DNA from: Candidatus Equimonas faecalis
Lineage (GTDB): Bacteria; Bacteroidota; Bacteroidia; Bacteroidales; Bacteroidaceae
Length of the DNA: 64,000 nt
NCBI GenBank assembly: GCA_018066245.1
Contig: JAGHRT010000010.1
Location: forward strand, 55,615-119,614
Direction: 5' to 3'
This document shows, piece by piece, positions 54,825 through 63,219 of the stretch. Made by a program: the position numbers and the translations under genes. How positions within the stretch are numbered: the stretch's first letter is position 1; every line of letters starts with the position of its first letter. The notes under the pieces were generated by a model that was not told where the DNA came from, did not search any database, and saw only the letters and a list, made by a program, of their open reading frames with translations.

Positions 54825-55709
54825 ATGTGTATGAGCAACCTTGCCATTGGAGTTGATGTAGGCGGCAGCCACGTTTGCTCCGCCCTGATTGACCTCGCCG
54901 CCGGCCAGATTGTGGGCCGCCGCGTGCAGACCGACATCCCCCACACCGCACCCGCCGACCAACTCTTCCAAGCCTGGGCCGACAACATCGGCCAGTGTCT
55001 CACACAGGCGGCAGAACCCGTTACGCGCATCGGCATGGACTTCCCAGGCCCCTTCGACTACGCCGAAGGCATCTCCCAGATGGACCACAAACTCCCGCAC
55101 ATCAAGGGCTTGCGCGTGGCCGACGAACTGCGCAGACGCATCCCGGGCGGCGAAAACCTGAAGTTCCGCTTCGTCAACGACGCCTCCGCCTTCGCCCTCG
55201 GCGAGAGCCATTTCGGTGCAGCCAAAGAGGCCGACCGCGCCCTCGTCCTGGCCATCGGCACAGGCTTCGGCTCCGGATTCGTCAAGCAGCGGCAAGTGGT
55301 GGAAGAAGGTCCCGAAGTACCGCCTGCCGGCGAAGTATGGAATCTCCCCTGGGCAGGAAGCATAGCCGACGACTGGTTTTCCACGCGCGGCATCCTCGCC
55401 CGTTTCGCCACCCTCACGGGCCGGCAACTCCAAGGCGCAAAAGACGTGGCCGACCTCTACGACACCCTGCCCGAAGCACGCGACACATGGCACGCCTTCG
55501 GACGCGAACTGGCTCAGTTCACGGCACCCCTCCTCCAGCAGTTCCACTGCCACACCCTCCTGCTGGGCGGCAACATCGCCCTGAGCCACGCCCTCTTCAT
55601 ACCGCAAATGCAGACCACCTATGCCGCCGTCGGCCTCAACATAGACATCAAGCCCTGCGCCCTGGGAGGCGACGCAGCCATGCTCGGCGCAGCCACGCTC
55701 TTCGCCTAA
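54825..55709 (+). CDS. ROK-family sugar kinase
   Basis: 294 residues; the ATG at 54831 (MSNLAIGVDVGGSH) is equally possible. ROK features: the phosphate loop GVDVGGSHVCSAL, RIGMDFPGPFDYAEGI, FVNDASAFALGESHFGAA and LAIGTGFGSGFV, LLLGGNIALS. The catalytic Asp is in VNDASA. The zinc-binding cysteine set of many ROK proteins is missing. Substrate likely a hexose such as glucose, but this is not readable. Forms a pair with the following dehydrogenase. Confidence 0.85.
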   Translation: MCMSNLAIGVDVGGSHVCSALIDLAAGQIVGRRVQTDIPHTAPADQLFQAWADNIGQCLTQAAEPVTRIGMDFPGPFDYAEGISQMDHKLPHIKGLRVADELRRRIPGGENLKFRFVNDASAFALGESHFGAAKEADRALVLAIGTGFGSGFVKQRQVVEEGPEVPPAGEVWNLPWAGSIADDWFSTRGILARFATLTGRQLQGAKDVADLYDTLPEARDTWHAFGRELAQFTAPLLQQFHCHTLLLGGNIALSHALFIPQMQTTYAAVGLNIDIKPCALGGDAAMLGAATLFA

Positions 55710-55712
55710 TCC

Positions 55713-55788
55713 CCCATTTGCCAATTCGCCCATTCGCTAATTTGCTAATCTGCTAATTTGCCAATTCGCTAATTTGCCAATTCGCCCC
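55713..55788. repeat. 8-bp tandem array between ROK kinase and dehydrogenase
   Basis: About nine successive 8-bp units (AATTTGCC, AATTCGCC, AATTTGCT, AATCTGCT). Equivalent arrays are at 8505-8610 and 12142-12206. The last unit ends just before ATG 55791, so it forms the ribosome-binding region. Confidence 0.85.
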
Positions 55789-55790
55789 CC

Positions 55791-56744
55791 ATGAACATCG
55801 TATTCCTCGATAGCCACGCCCTCAATCCCGGCGACCTGTCCTTCACTCCCATTCAGGCACTGGGCACCCTGACCTGCTATCCCCGCACCGCGCCCGCAGA
55901 AGTCGTGGAACGCGCCCGCGAAGCCGATGCCCTCATCATCAACAAAGTCCGTCTCGGCGAGGACGAGTTCCGACAGCTTCCCCGGTTGCGCCTCATCCAA
56001 GTGGCCGCTACGGGCTACGACGTAGTGGATGTGGAAGCCGCCCGCCGCCACGGCATCGCCGTGTGTAACGTACCGTCCTACAGCACCCTACTCGTGGCGC
56101 AGCACACCATGGCCCTCATACTCGCAGCCTGCAACCACGTGGAGCACTATGCAGAACTCTGCCGCGAAGGCTACTGGTCCTCCAGCCCCGACTTCTGCCG
56201 GTGGGACCGCCCCGTGCTTGAACTCAGCGGCATGAGCATAGCCATAGTGGGCTTCGGCAGCATAGGCAGCAAACTGGCCCAACTGCTCCTGCCCCTCGAA
56301 GCCGAAGTGCTGGCCGTCAGCAGCAAGCCGCAGGGCAGCCTGCCCCAAGGCGTGCGCCGCGTGTCGATGGAAGAAGCCTTCCGCACGGCCCACATCGTCA
56401 GCCTGCACTGCCCCGCTACGCCCCAAAACCGAGGCTTCGTCAATGCCGCCCTGCTCGCCACCGCACGCAAGGGCCTGATGCTCATCAATGCCGCACGGGG
56501 CGCACTCATCAACGACAACGACGTGGCCGCCGCCCTCCACAGCGGGCAGTTGGCCTGCTACTGCGCCGACGTGCTCAGCCAAGAGCCCCCCAGCGCCGAC
56601 AATCCCCTGCTCCACGCCCCGGGTGTCTATCTCACACCCCACATCGCGTGGTCATCCTTCAACACGCGCACACGGCTGGTCAGCATCATGGCCGACAACC
56701 TCCGCGCCTTCGCAGAAGGCCACTTCCAAAACGTCGTAAACTGA
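55791..56744 (+). CDS. D-2-hydroxyacid dehydrogenase (glycerate dehydrogenase-like)
   Basis: 317 residues. NAD-binding Rossmann motif VGFGSIGSKLAQLLLPL at about 149-165; catalytic Arg in INAARGALINDNDV, Glu in LSQEPPSADN and His in YLTPHIAWSSFNTRTRL. Closest in layout to glycerate/hydroxypyruvate dehydrogenases. It uses NAD(H) to interconvert a 2-keto acid and D-hydroxy acid; the exact substrate is not readable. Preceded by the 8-bp array. Confidence 0.87.
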   Translation: MNIVFLDSHALNPGDLSFTPIQALGTLTCYPRTAPAEVVERAREADALIINKVRLGEDEFRQLPRLRLIQVAATGYDVVDVEAARRHGIAVCNVPSYSTLLVAQHTMALILAACNHVEHYAELCREGYWSSSPDFCRWDRPVLELSGMSIAIVGFGSIGSKLAQLLLPLEAEVLAVSSKPQGSLPQGVRRVSMEEAFRTAHIVSLHCPATPQNRGFVNAALLATARKGLMLINAARGALINDNDVAAALHSGQLACYCADVLSQEPPSADNPLLHAPGVYLTPHIAWSSFNTRTRLVSIMADNLRAFAEGHFQNVVN

Positions 56745-56766
56745 AACAACACGCCAGCACTTCACA

Positions 56767-56937
56767 ACCCCTCCCTGCAAGTCTCCCTTAGGGAGATTTA
56801 GAGGGTCTCCTCCCATCCCTTTGCGCCTTCCAGTTAGCAAAACGGCAATGCTCGCGGAGAAAAGCCTTAATTTTCACAAACAAAAACTTCGCAAGAACAA
56901 ATCTTTTGCATAATTTTGTGCGCAATATAAATATCAC
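56767..56937. repeat. First copy of a ~165-bp duplicated block with promoter
   Basis: Includes a palindromic repeat (CTCCCTTAGGGAG core, 56767-56810) and a promoter region ending in CATAATTTTGTGCGCAATAT. A diverged copy lies at 58183-58345. The two copies flank the toxin-antitoxin pair and the transposase. Confidence 0.8.
56888..56918 (+). promoter_or_regulatory. Promoter of the toxin-antitoxin pair
   Basis: TTCG (56888-56891) and TAATTTTG (56911-56918), spacer 19 bp. The -7 matches TAnnTTTG; the -33 is a variant. The leader contains a short inverted repeat (TTGTAGCACAAACG) that might be an operator. Confidence 0.65.
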
Positions 56938-56988
56938 CCCCCTTGATGAAGGGCTACATTGTAGCACAAACGAATCACAAACAAAAAA

Positions 56989-57222
56989 ATGGAAAATACA
57001 GCGAATGTTCCAATGCAACATTTCACGGTCAGCATTCCCACGGTGGATCTCAAACGTTTCAAAGGCCTCATTAAAGCAATGGGCTGGACTTTTGAACAAG
57101 AGATGGACGAGACAGAATACATCATGTCTCAGCCTAAGATTATGGATGCCATCAGCAAAGGCGACGAGGCCATAGCCTCCGGTAACTACACCACAACACG
57201 CCTTGAAGAAATATGGAATTAG
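56989..57222 (+). CDS. Antitoxin of a YoeB-type pair
   Basis: 77 residues. The N-terminal half could form a small strand-helix domain (MQHFTVSIPTVDLKRFKGLI) and the C-terminus is acidic (MDAISKGDEAIASG), as in antitoxins that wrap a RelE-fold toxin. It overlaps the toxin by 10 bp. It does not look like the PhD/YefM partner usual for YoeB. Confidence 0.75.
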   Translation: MENTANVPMQHFTVSIPTVDLKRFKGLIKAMGWTFEQEMDETEYIMSQPKIMDAISKGDEAIASGNYTTTRLEEIWN

Positions 57223-57476
57223 TCATTCTCCCCGAGGCTCAGGAAGACCTACAATACTGGAAGGAAAGTGGCAACAAGGCAATTATGAGGAGGATTTCCT
57301 CTTTGCTTGCAGACATTCTGAAGCACCCCTTCACAGGTATCGGTAAGCCAGAACCTCTCAAGCATAATTTGCAAGGGAAATGGTCACGCAGAATAAACAA
57401 AGAGCATCGGGTCATCTACTCCATTTCTGACGGGAAACTCTATGTGTATGTATTCTCACTCCGTGACCATTATTAA
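57213..57476 (+). CDS. Txe/YoeB-family mRNA interferase toxin
   Basis: 87 residues. AQEDLQYWKESGNKAIMRRI, PFTGIGKPEPLKHNLQGKWS, RRINKEHRVIYSI and the C-terminal SLRDHY match YoeB. Catalytic residues Glu (KPEPLKHN), Arg (SRRINKEHR) and terminal His/Tyr are intact. Family: cleaves ribosome-bound mRNA. Should be active and neutralised by the upstream gene. Confidence 0.9.
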   Translation: MELVILPEAQEDLQYWKESGNKAIMRRISSLLADILKHPFTGIGKPEPLKHNLQGKWSRRINKEHRVIYSISDGKLYVYVFSLRDHY

Positions 57477-57484
57477 AACACCCC

Positions 57485-57530
57485 CACCCCTCCCTGCAAG
57501 TCGCCCTTTAAAGGAGATTTAGAGGGTCTC
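57485..57530. repeat. Dispersed palindromic repeat, copy 2
   Basis: The CACCCCTCCCTGCAAGTCGC ... AGAGGGTC element just after the toxin stop; an outer stem (CCCTC/GAGGG) and inner CCCTTTAAAGG can pair. Others lie at 56767, 58183, 58715 and 59552. Confidence 0.8.
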
Positions 57531-57603
57531 TTTCCCCTACGCCGCAGGCGTTAAGGATTCCAGACCGGGGCACCGCCCCGGGCATCAAACGGAAACAGCC
57601 CTC

Positions 57604-58116
57604 GCCCCAGCGGGGCACAACCACGAACCGCGACAACAGCAATGGGCCAATCACTCTCAAAAGTCTATCTCCACACCATATTCCATATCAAAGCACAGGG
57701 CATAAGCATCCTGCCCGAAACGCGGGAGGCGCTCTACGCCTACATAGGAGGAATAACCCGAACCATGGAGTCGGCTTGCATCATGGCAGGCGGCACGACC
57801 GATCATGTCCATTTGCTATGCACATTGCCCCGAACAATCTCCATCGCCAAGTTGGTGGAAGAAATAAAACGAGCGTCAAGCAAATGGCTCAAGACCCAAG
57901 ATTGCCATTATGCAAAATTTGAATGGCAGGCAGGATATGGCGCATTTTCCGTCAGCCAGTCACAAGTTGAGAAAGTAAAGACTTACATTAACAATCAAAT
58001 GGAGCACCACGCACACAAGTCTGCAGCAGACGAATACATGGACTTGCTTGCTGCTTACGAGACGGAATACGACCCACGCTATTTCCTCCGCGACTGACCC
58101 TCTGCCCCGCTGGGGC
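57604..58116 (+). mobile_element. IS200/RAYT-like element bounded by inverted hairpins
   Basis: GCCCCAGCGGGGC (57604-57616) and its exact complement (58104-58116) flank one transposase gene. Further hairpins lie outside: CCGGGGC/GCCCCGG at 57565-57581, CCAGGGC/GCCCTGG at 58138-58154 and GCCCCGCCGGGGC at 58424-58436. This is the layout of REP-associated tyrosine transposases and their palindromes. No tnpB is present. Confidence 0.7.
57642..58097 (+). CDS. IS200/IS605-type TnpA (Y1 transposase)
   Basis: 151 residues. The HUH motif is in GGTTDHVHLLCTLP (about 47-60), and the catalytic Tyr is likely in KVKTYINNQMEHHA (about 120). Other typical parts are VEEIKRASSKWLKTQ and FEWQAGYGAFSVSQSQ. It cuts and joins single-stranded DNA at hairpins. 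The protein is intact, so the element may be active or be domesticated for handling genomic palindromes. Confidence 0.92.
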   Translation: MGQSLSKVYLHTIFHIKAQGISILPETREALYAYIGGITRTMESACIMAGGTTDHVHLLCTLPRTISIAKLVEEIKRASSKWLKTQDCHYAKFEWQAGYGAFSVSQSQVEKVKTYINNQMEHHAHKSAADEYMDLLAAYETEYDPRYFLRD

Positions 58117-58182
58117 GGCCAGTTCCCACCCATATACCCAGGGCGATGCCCTGGTCTGGGCTCCAAATCCCCTGCGGGGAAA

Positions 58183-58345
58183 CTGCAAGTCTCCCTAGGG
58201 AGATTCAGAGGGTCTTTTCTCCACCCCTTTGCACCCTCCGGTTTGCAAAACGCAGCACACAAGGAAGCAAGCCCTAATTTTTACAAACAAAAACTTTGCA
58301 CGGACAAATCTTTTTCATAATTTTGTGCGCAATATCAATATCATC
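58183..58345. repeat. Second copy of the duplicated block with promoter
   Basis: Aligns with 56767-56937: the palindrome (CTGCAAGTCTCCCTAGGG ...), then CTTTGCACCCTCCGGTTTGC and the promoter ending CATAATTTTGTGCGCAATAT. Somewhat diverged, so the duplication is not recent. Confidence 0.8.
58295..58325 (+). promoter_or_regulatory. Promoter of the 63-residue gene
   Basis: TTTG (58295-58298) and TAATTTTG (58318-58325), spacer 19 bp. It is the better preserved twin of the toxin-antitoxin promoter. The gene begins 130 bp downstream after a hairpin. Confidence 0.72.
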
Positions 58346-58454
58346 AATCCCATAGCGACAGCCCCCGCCCCAGCGCAGCACTCCCGCAAACGTCCGACAT
58401 ATACCACCACATTCCACGCCTCTGCCCCGCCGGGGCGAAAAACAACATACAACT

Positions 58455-58646
58455 ATGGCAATACCTGTAACCAACATTCCCGTCCTCACAGGAGAGGTGG
58501 CAGAACGCTTCATCGAACAGTGCGAATACAACTCCCAGCACTTGAGAGGTTCCCAGTGGACGCAGGAAAGTGAAGACCGCTTCCGGGCCATTATAGAAAA
58601 GTTCAACAAAAAGACTCAGGAGCTGCGCAGCAAGGGGTTGATATGA
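58455..58646 (+). CDS. Small hypothetical protein
   Basis: 63 residues, MAIPVTNIPVLTGEVAERFI then NSQHLRGSQWTQESEDRFRA and a helical lysine-rich end. The opening VTNIPVLTGEVAERF resembles small antitoxin-like Bacteroidetes proteins as I recall. No partner gene follows; the next 150 bp contain only a repeat. It may be an orphan antitoxin or a remnant. Confidence 0.6.
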   Translation: MAIPVTNIPVLTGEVAERFIEQCEYNSQHLRGSQWTQESEDRFRAIIEKFNKKTQELRSKGLI

Positions 58647-58714
58647 AAAACTTTTCTGACTTTGACATGCTCCCACAAGGTACGGATCATTGCCTTATTA
58701 AAACAACCCACCCC

Positions 58715-58760
58715 CACCCCTCTCTGCAAGTCGCCCTTTAAGGGAGATTTAGAGGGTCTT
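58715..58760. repeat. Dispersed palindromic repeat, copy 4
   Basis: CCACCCCTCTCTGCAAGTCG ... AGAGGGTC, preceded by ATTAAAACA as are copies 2 and 5. Lies 69 bp after the 63-residue gene. Confidence 0.8.
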
Positions 58761-58801
58761 CCCTAGGGAGTTGGAGGGGGCTCAATATAATCATTGCAAC
58801 C

Positions 58802-59062
58802 ATGCCAAATCTCAACGACGAATTCAACTACTATTTGGAGCACCAGAAGGAACTGCTGCAGCAATACAGCGGAAAGTTCCTCGTAATCATGGGGCAAGAG
58901 GTGGTTGGGGTATATTCCGACCGCGCTGATGCCTACTATTCCTCGCTTGAGAAGTACGCTCCGGGGACTTTCCTCATCCAGCTCTGTACCCCCGGCGACA
59001 GTGCATACACTGTGCGATACTACAATCGCGTATCACCCGTATCTGTAGCCCCAGCCGTATGA
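58802..59062 (+). CDS. DUF5678-like small protein
   Basis: 86 residues: EFNYYLEHQKELLQQYSGKF, LVIMGQEVVGVYSDRADAYY, KYAPGTFLIQLCTPGD. The pattern of a short helix, GKFLVI..GxEVVGVYS and PGTFLIQ is what I recall for DUF5678. It overlaps the following protease gene by 4 bp (ATGA), so the products probably act together. Confidence 0.75.
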   Translation: MPNLNDEFNYYLEHQKELLQQYSGKFLVIMGQEVVGVYSDRADAYYSSLEKYAPGTFLIQLCTPGDSAYTVRYYNRVSPVSVAPAV

Positions 59063-59508
59063 GCCATCCCCTGACAATAGAATTTGGAGTGCGGGCACTG
59101 GAGATTGCCACCGAAGTGAAGGTCTCTACCGCATACGATGCAGCAAGAATGCCCGGGGTGTCTCATCCCGCCTATGAACCTTGCACTGCCGTATGGGACA
59201 CAGGAGCAATGAGCTCAGTCATAACTCCAGCATTGGCTGCAAAGTTAGGGCTTCACTCTCTCGGCATAGTTAAGATGCAGCATGCCAATGGAGAGTCGTT
59301 GGTTAATACCTACATGATTAACCTTCTTCTTCCAAACAAAATGGAAGTGAGCACCCTACTTGTAATGGAAGGGGCAATGACAGACGCAGACGTCTTGATT
59401 GGAATGGACATAATCACTCTATGTGACTTCGCCATCACAAACAAAGGAGGCAAGACCACCTTCTCGTTTGACATCCCTTCCACAAGAAAGACCGACTATC
59501 AGGCATAA
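59059..59508 (+). CDS. Retropepsin-like aspartic protease
   Basis: 149 residues. The active-site motif VWDTGAMSSVITPALAAKL (Asp at about 50) and the flap-proximal DADVLIGMDIITLCDFAITN are characteristic of clan AA single-domain proteases that act as dimers. No signal peptide, so cytoplasmic. The partner DUF5678-like gene is translationally coupled. Substrate unknown. Confidence 0.85.
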   Translation: MSHPLTIEFGVRALEIATEVKVSTAYDAARMPGVSHPAYEPCTAVWDTGAMSSVITPALAAKLGLHSLGIVKMQHANGESLVNTYMINLLLPNKMEVSTLLVMEGAMTDADVLIGMDIITLCDFAITNKGGKTTFSFDIPSTRKTDYQA

Positions 59509-59551
59509 TCACCTCATCAACTCACATTACTTTATTAAAACACCCCACCCC

Positions 59552-59598
59552 CACCCCTCTCTGTAAGTCGCCCTTTAAGGGAGATTTAGAGGGTCTCC
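59552..59598. repeat. Dispersed palindromic repeat, copy 5
   Basis: Nearly identical to copy 4 (one T for C in CTGTAAGTCG). Located 43 bp after the protease gene and upstream of the large secreted protein. Confidence 0.8.
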
Positions 59599-59650
59599 TA
59601 ATTAAAACAAACCCTTTTAATTAACTTTATTAACCAAAACAACCAAACAC

Positions 59651-62600
59651 ATGAAAAAGTTTCTTACTTTTGTGCTGTTGTGTCTTATGAGCATAGCAGC
59701 ATGGGCTGCAGAGCCCTCATTCGACACTTCGAAGCATTACTACATCAAGAATGTAGATGCCGACAAGTATGTCGTTCTCAACAGTTCTGGCAATGCTACA
59801 ATCAGTGCCACCAACAAGACGCTCTTCACTATCGAAGGCTCTGGATCGAGCTACACGATTAAGAGCGGAAACACTTACCTCAGTGCCAGTAGCTGGAACA
59901 CCCAGCCTTCCACCGCATCGTTCACATGGATCATTGATGAGCCGGAAAATGGTAAATTCACTTTTGAGCAGAACACGACGAATAACAAAGGCCACCTAGG
60001 CCTTGACAAGCTTGATGAAGGTGAAAAACTCTACTGCAACAAGCAACTTACCGACCATGCATACTTTGTTTTGGTGGAACCTGAACAGCAGACCTACACC
60101 GTACACATCACGGGTGCTCCCGAAGGTACTCAGGTAACTTATGGCGATGCAAAAGTTGGCAATGGTGCAACTATTACCGCTACTGGCATTGTCGCTGCTG
60201 ACATTACTCCCGATGAGATAGAAGGCTACTCTGCTACCGTTACCATCGATGACAACAACATCAACGTAGTTTATGTAGAAAAAATCAAATTGAACCATCT
60301 CTATGGTCTGTCCACAGCAAATCGTGGTGCATGGGTTATTGTTGATGGTGTTATGAAGAGTACGGCTCATTCCAGCGTTGAAAAATCCATTGACTCCGCT
60401 GATGCTTACCAGCAGTTCGCCATCTACGAATATGACGGTGCCAAGTATCTCTGGAACGAGGGTGCCCAGCACTTCCTCAACAACGCCGGTCAGGTTGTAC
60501 CTATCCAGCAAGCCAGCCCCATTGACTGGTCAGAAGAAAACGGTAACACCTATTTCTTCCATTTCACTGATGCTGCAGAGAAGTTCATCAACATCAACGG
60601 TTCTAAGGTCGTTGAAATTTGCTATTGGAGCTATGCCGACGAAGGAAACATGATGCATCTTGCACCCGTAGAAGGTTTTAATGCCACCAATGTAGCTAAT
60701 GTCATCGCTTCCGATTTGAGCGAAAAGAGCTTCACCGTTACCATCACAGGCGCTCCTGCAGAATCCAATCCTCAGGTTACCTACAACGACCAGACCGTGG
60801 GCAATCAGGGCACCATCAAGGCTTCCTCTATTGATGCTCATGAACTTACAGCCACAGAAATTGTTGGTTACTATCCTTCAATCACCATCGAAGGCACCAC
60901 TATTACTGTAGCTTACACTCAGCTTCCTTTTGTACAGGGTCAGCCCTACAATATGACTCTGCGCAACAAGAGCATGTATTATGATGCCGCTTCCACCCAG
61001 ATTAAGGTTCAGAACGGCGCTATTGCAGAAGGTGATCTCTCTGGCTGCTTCAAGATTGAAGGCACCTATGCCGAAGGCTTCATCTTCTACAGCATTGGCG
61101 CAGGCAAGTACTTCAAGGTTGATGACACCAGCGCTGACAACGCCATAGCCAAGGCAACTGCTGATGCAGATGGTGCTACCCGCTACGACCTCGTTACACC
61201 TTCCAATAATGGTGTGGGCTTTACCTTCAAGATTCATGGAACAAACGACAACTACATCAACGAGCGCGGCACCTTCAGCACCTGGAAGGCCGGTGCAGGC
61301 TTGAATGATGTCGGTGGTGCTTTGAGATTCACCGAAGTTGAAGTAGCCGAAATCTATGACATCACTTTCAACTTCACTGGCGTTGCCACTGGTTCTACTG
61401 CGATAAAGGTTGAAAACGGTGTTACCCCCACACTTCCTGCTATTCCCGATTATGTAGAATACACCATTACTCCTGCCCTTGCAGTTGCTACGGCAAATGC
61501 CACCTACACCATCAACTCCAGCTACAAGGAGAATGCCCTTCCCTTCACCATCGGTCAGAACAAGTACTACACCATCAAGCAGAACCGCAACCCCAACCTC
61601 AACATCTATGTTGAAGGCTCTGAAATCAAGACTGTGGCCTCCTCTGCTACTCCCGACTCCTATTACGCATGGGAATTCGGCGGTGATTGGCTGAACGGCT
61701 TCACACTGAAGAACAAGGGCGCTGCCAAATACGTCAGCTTCGGTACAGACAATCCTGGCGACAAGACCAAAGCAACCCTCGTTGATGCTCCTCAAGCTGG
61801 CGCATACTTCGACTTCGCTACCAACGGCGACTATAGTTTCCTGAAAGTTCACGGCAGTGCCAATGCCTACGTCAGCAATAACGGCGGTACCGGCACCACC
61901 TACCTCACCAACTGGAATACCGGCAATCCCTACAACGATGGCGGTTCACAGCTGATTATCGCAGAAATTGAGTTCGGTGCAGAAAAGACCTACACCTACA
62001 CCGTTACCGATGTAAACGGTAATACGTACACTGGCTCCTTCACCACTGATTCTGCCAATCCCGCTCCCTCCTTCACCGGTGTGGATGGTTATACGCTGAC
62101 TGACGTAACAGTTAACGGTGACGAAATCACCGCTACCATCAACTTCCCCTTCCCCGTAAACACGGCTACCCGCATCGCAAGCTTCAACGACAACAACTTC
62201 CTGTGGCAAGCTGACGGCACAGACGTTAAAGTCGTGAAGGGTGCTACTGCCAACAGCAATGTATTTGACTGGATTATCATTCCTTCTTTTAGCAATGGAG
62301 CATTTACATTCACGATTCAGAATGTGGCAGCCAACAAGTACCTCTACGCTGCAGGCACTTCTACCGCACATGCTCAGGGAGATGTAACCCTTCAGGATGA
62401 AGGCACTGCATTGACTTTTGCAAGCAGCGCATTTAAGATGGCTGAAAAGAACATGTACCTCTCGCTCAACTCCTCAACGGGTGATAACGGCAGAGTACAG
62501 TATCTTGGCACACTGGACAGAACCCACGGCGGTACCACTGTTCGCTTCGATGCCCCCAGCGTTATTCCCACTGGCCTTGAAATCACCATCGGCGCTACTG

Positions 62601-63193
62601 GCTACGCCACCTTCTATGATGAAGTTGCCCGTGCCATCCCCGAAGGCGTGAAGGCTTACTACTGCAACTACAATGAAGGAACTGGCAACCTCGACACCAA
62701 AGATATCACTGAGGAAACAGGTCTTACCTACATTCCCTCCTACATTGGTGTAGTTCTTGAAGGCAAAGCTGGCACCTATACATTCAACAAAGTTGAAGAA
62801 GGTGAAGACGACTACGATATCGTTGAATATATCTTCATTGGCAAAGATGGATATACCTATTCCGCTCTTAACGGCACCGTTGAAGAAACCACTCTCGAAC
62901 AGGCTAAAGCTGAATACGACGCCGAGAACATCTATGTTCTGTCCAAGGTCAGTGATGTGATTGGTTTCTATAAGTACGAAGGTGAAACCCTCGGCGCTCA
63001 CAAGGCTTTCTATGCTCCCTATGATGCTACTGAAATCAACGGCTTCGCTCTCGACTTCGGCGGTCAGACCGTAGGCGTAAGCACCGTGATTAGCGCAACC
63101 AACCTCAAGGCTGGCTTCGACATCCAGGGCCGTCGCATCAACAAGATGCAGAAGGGTATCAATATCCTGAACGGTAAGAAGATTATCAAGTAA
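59651..63193 (+). CDS. Modular secreted protein with Por-type tail
   Basis: 1180 residues. Signal peptide KKFLTFVLLCLMSIAAWA. Five beta-trefoil-like modules (about 20-145, 215-355, 425-565, 635-775, 850-985), marked by KYYxIKN/GKYF-type phrases and SFxxxG..K, alternate with four Ig/MucBP-like repeats (about 148-210, 360-420, 570-630, 780-845) starting YTVHITGAPEG, FTVTITGAPAES, YDITFNFTGVATG and YTYTVTDVNGN. The end reads GFDIQGRRINKMQKGINILN then GKKIIK, like a type IX secretion tail. Cysteine-poor. Probably an extracellular or surface carbohydrate- or protein-binding protein. A strong ATG context lies after an A-rich leader. Confidence 0.75.
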   Translation: MKKFLTFVLLCLMSIAAWAAEPSFDTSKHYYIKNVDADKYVVLNSSGNATISATNKTLFTIEGSGSSYTIKSGNTYLSASSWNTQPSTASFTWIIDEPENGKFTFEQNTTNNKGHLGLDKLDEGEKLYCNKQLTDHAYFVLVEPEQQTYTVHITGAPEGTQVTYGDAKVGNGATITATGIVAADITPDEIEGYSATVTIDDNNINVVYVEKIKLNHLYGLSTANRGAWVIVDGVMKSTAHSSVEKSIDSADAYQQFAIYEYDGAKYLWNEGAQHFLNNAGQVVPIQQASPIDWSEENGNTYFFHFTDAAEKFININGSKVVEICYWSYADEGNMMHLAPVEGFNATNVANVIASDLSEKSFTVTITGAPAESNPQVTYNDQTVGNQGTIKASSIDAHELTATEIVGYYPSITIEGTTITVAYTQLPFVQGQPYNMTLRNKSMYYDAASTQIKVQNGAIAEGDLSGCFKIEGTYAEGFIFYSIGAGKYFKVDDTSADNAIAKATADADGATRYDLVTPSNNGVGFTFKIHGTNDNYINERGTFSTWKAGAGLNDVGGALRFTEVEVAEIYDITFNFTGVATGSTAIKVENGVTPTLPAIPDYVEYTITPALAVATANATYTINSSYKENALPFTIGQNKYYTIKQNRNPNLNIYVEGSEIKTVASSATPDSYYAWEFGGDWLNGFTLKNKGAAKYVSFGTDNPGDKTKATLVDAPQAGAYFDFATNGDYSFLKVHGSANAYVSNNGGTGTTYLTNWNTGNPYNDGGSQLIIAEIEFGAEKTYTYTVTDVNGNTYTGSFTTDSANPAPSFTGVDGYTLTDVTVNGDEITATINFPFPVNTATRIASFNDNNFLWQADGTDVKVVKGATANSNVFDWIIIPSFSNGAFTFTIQNVAANKYLYAAGTSTAHAQGDVTLQDEGTALTFASSAFKMAEKNMYLSLNSSTGDNGRVQYLGTLDRTHGGTTVRFDAPSVIPTGLEITIGATGYATFYDEVARAIPEGVKAYYCNYNEGTGNLDTKDITEETGLTYIPSYIGVVLEGKAGTYTFNKVEEGEDDYDIVEYIFIGKDGYTYSALNGTVEETTLEQAKAEYDAENIYVLSKVSDVIGFYKYEGETLGAHKAFYAPYDATEINGFALDFGGQTVGVSTVISATNLKAGFDIQGRRINKMQKGINILNGKKIIK

Positions 63194-63219
63194 TAACCAC
63201 TAAACAGAAAGAAACACTT

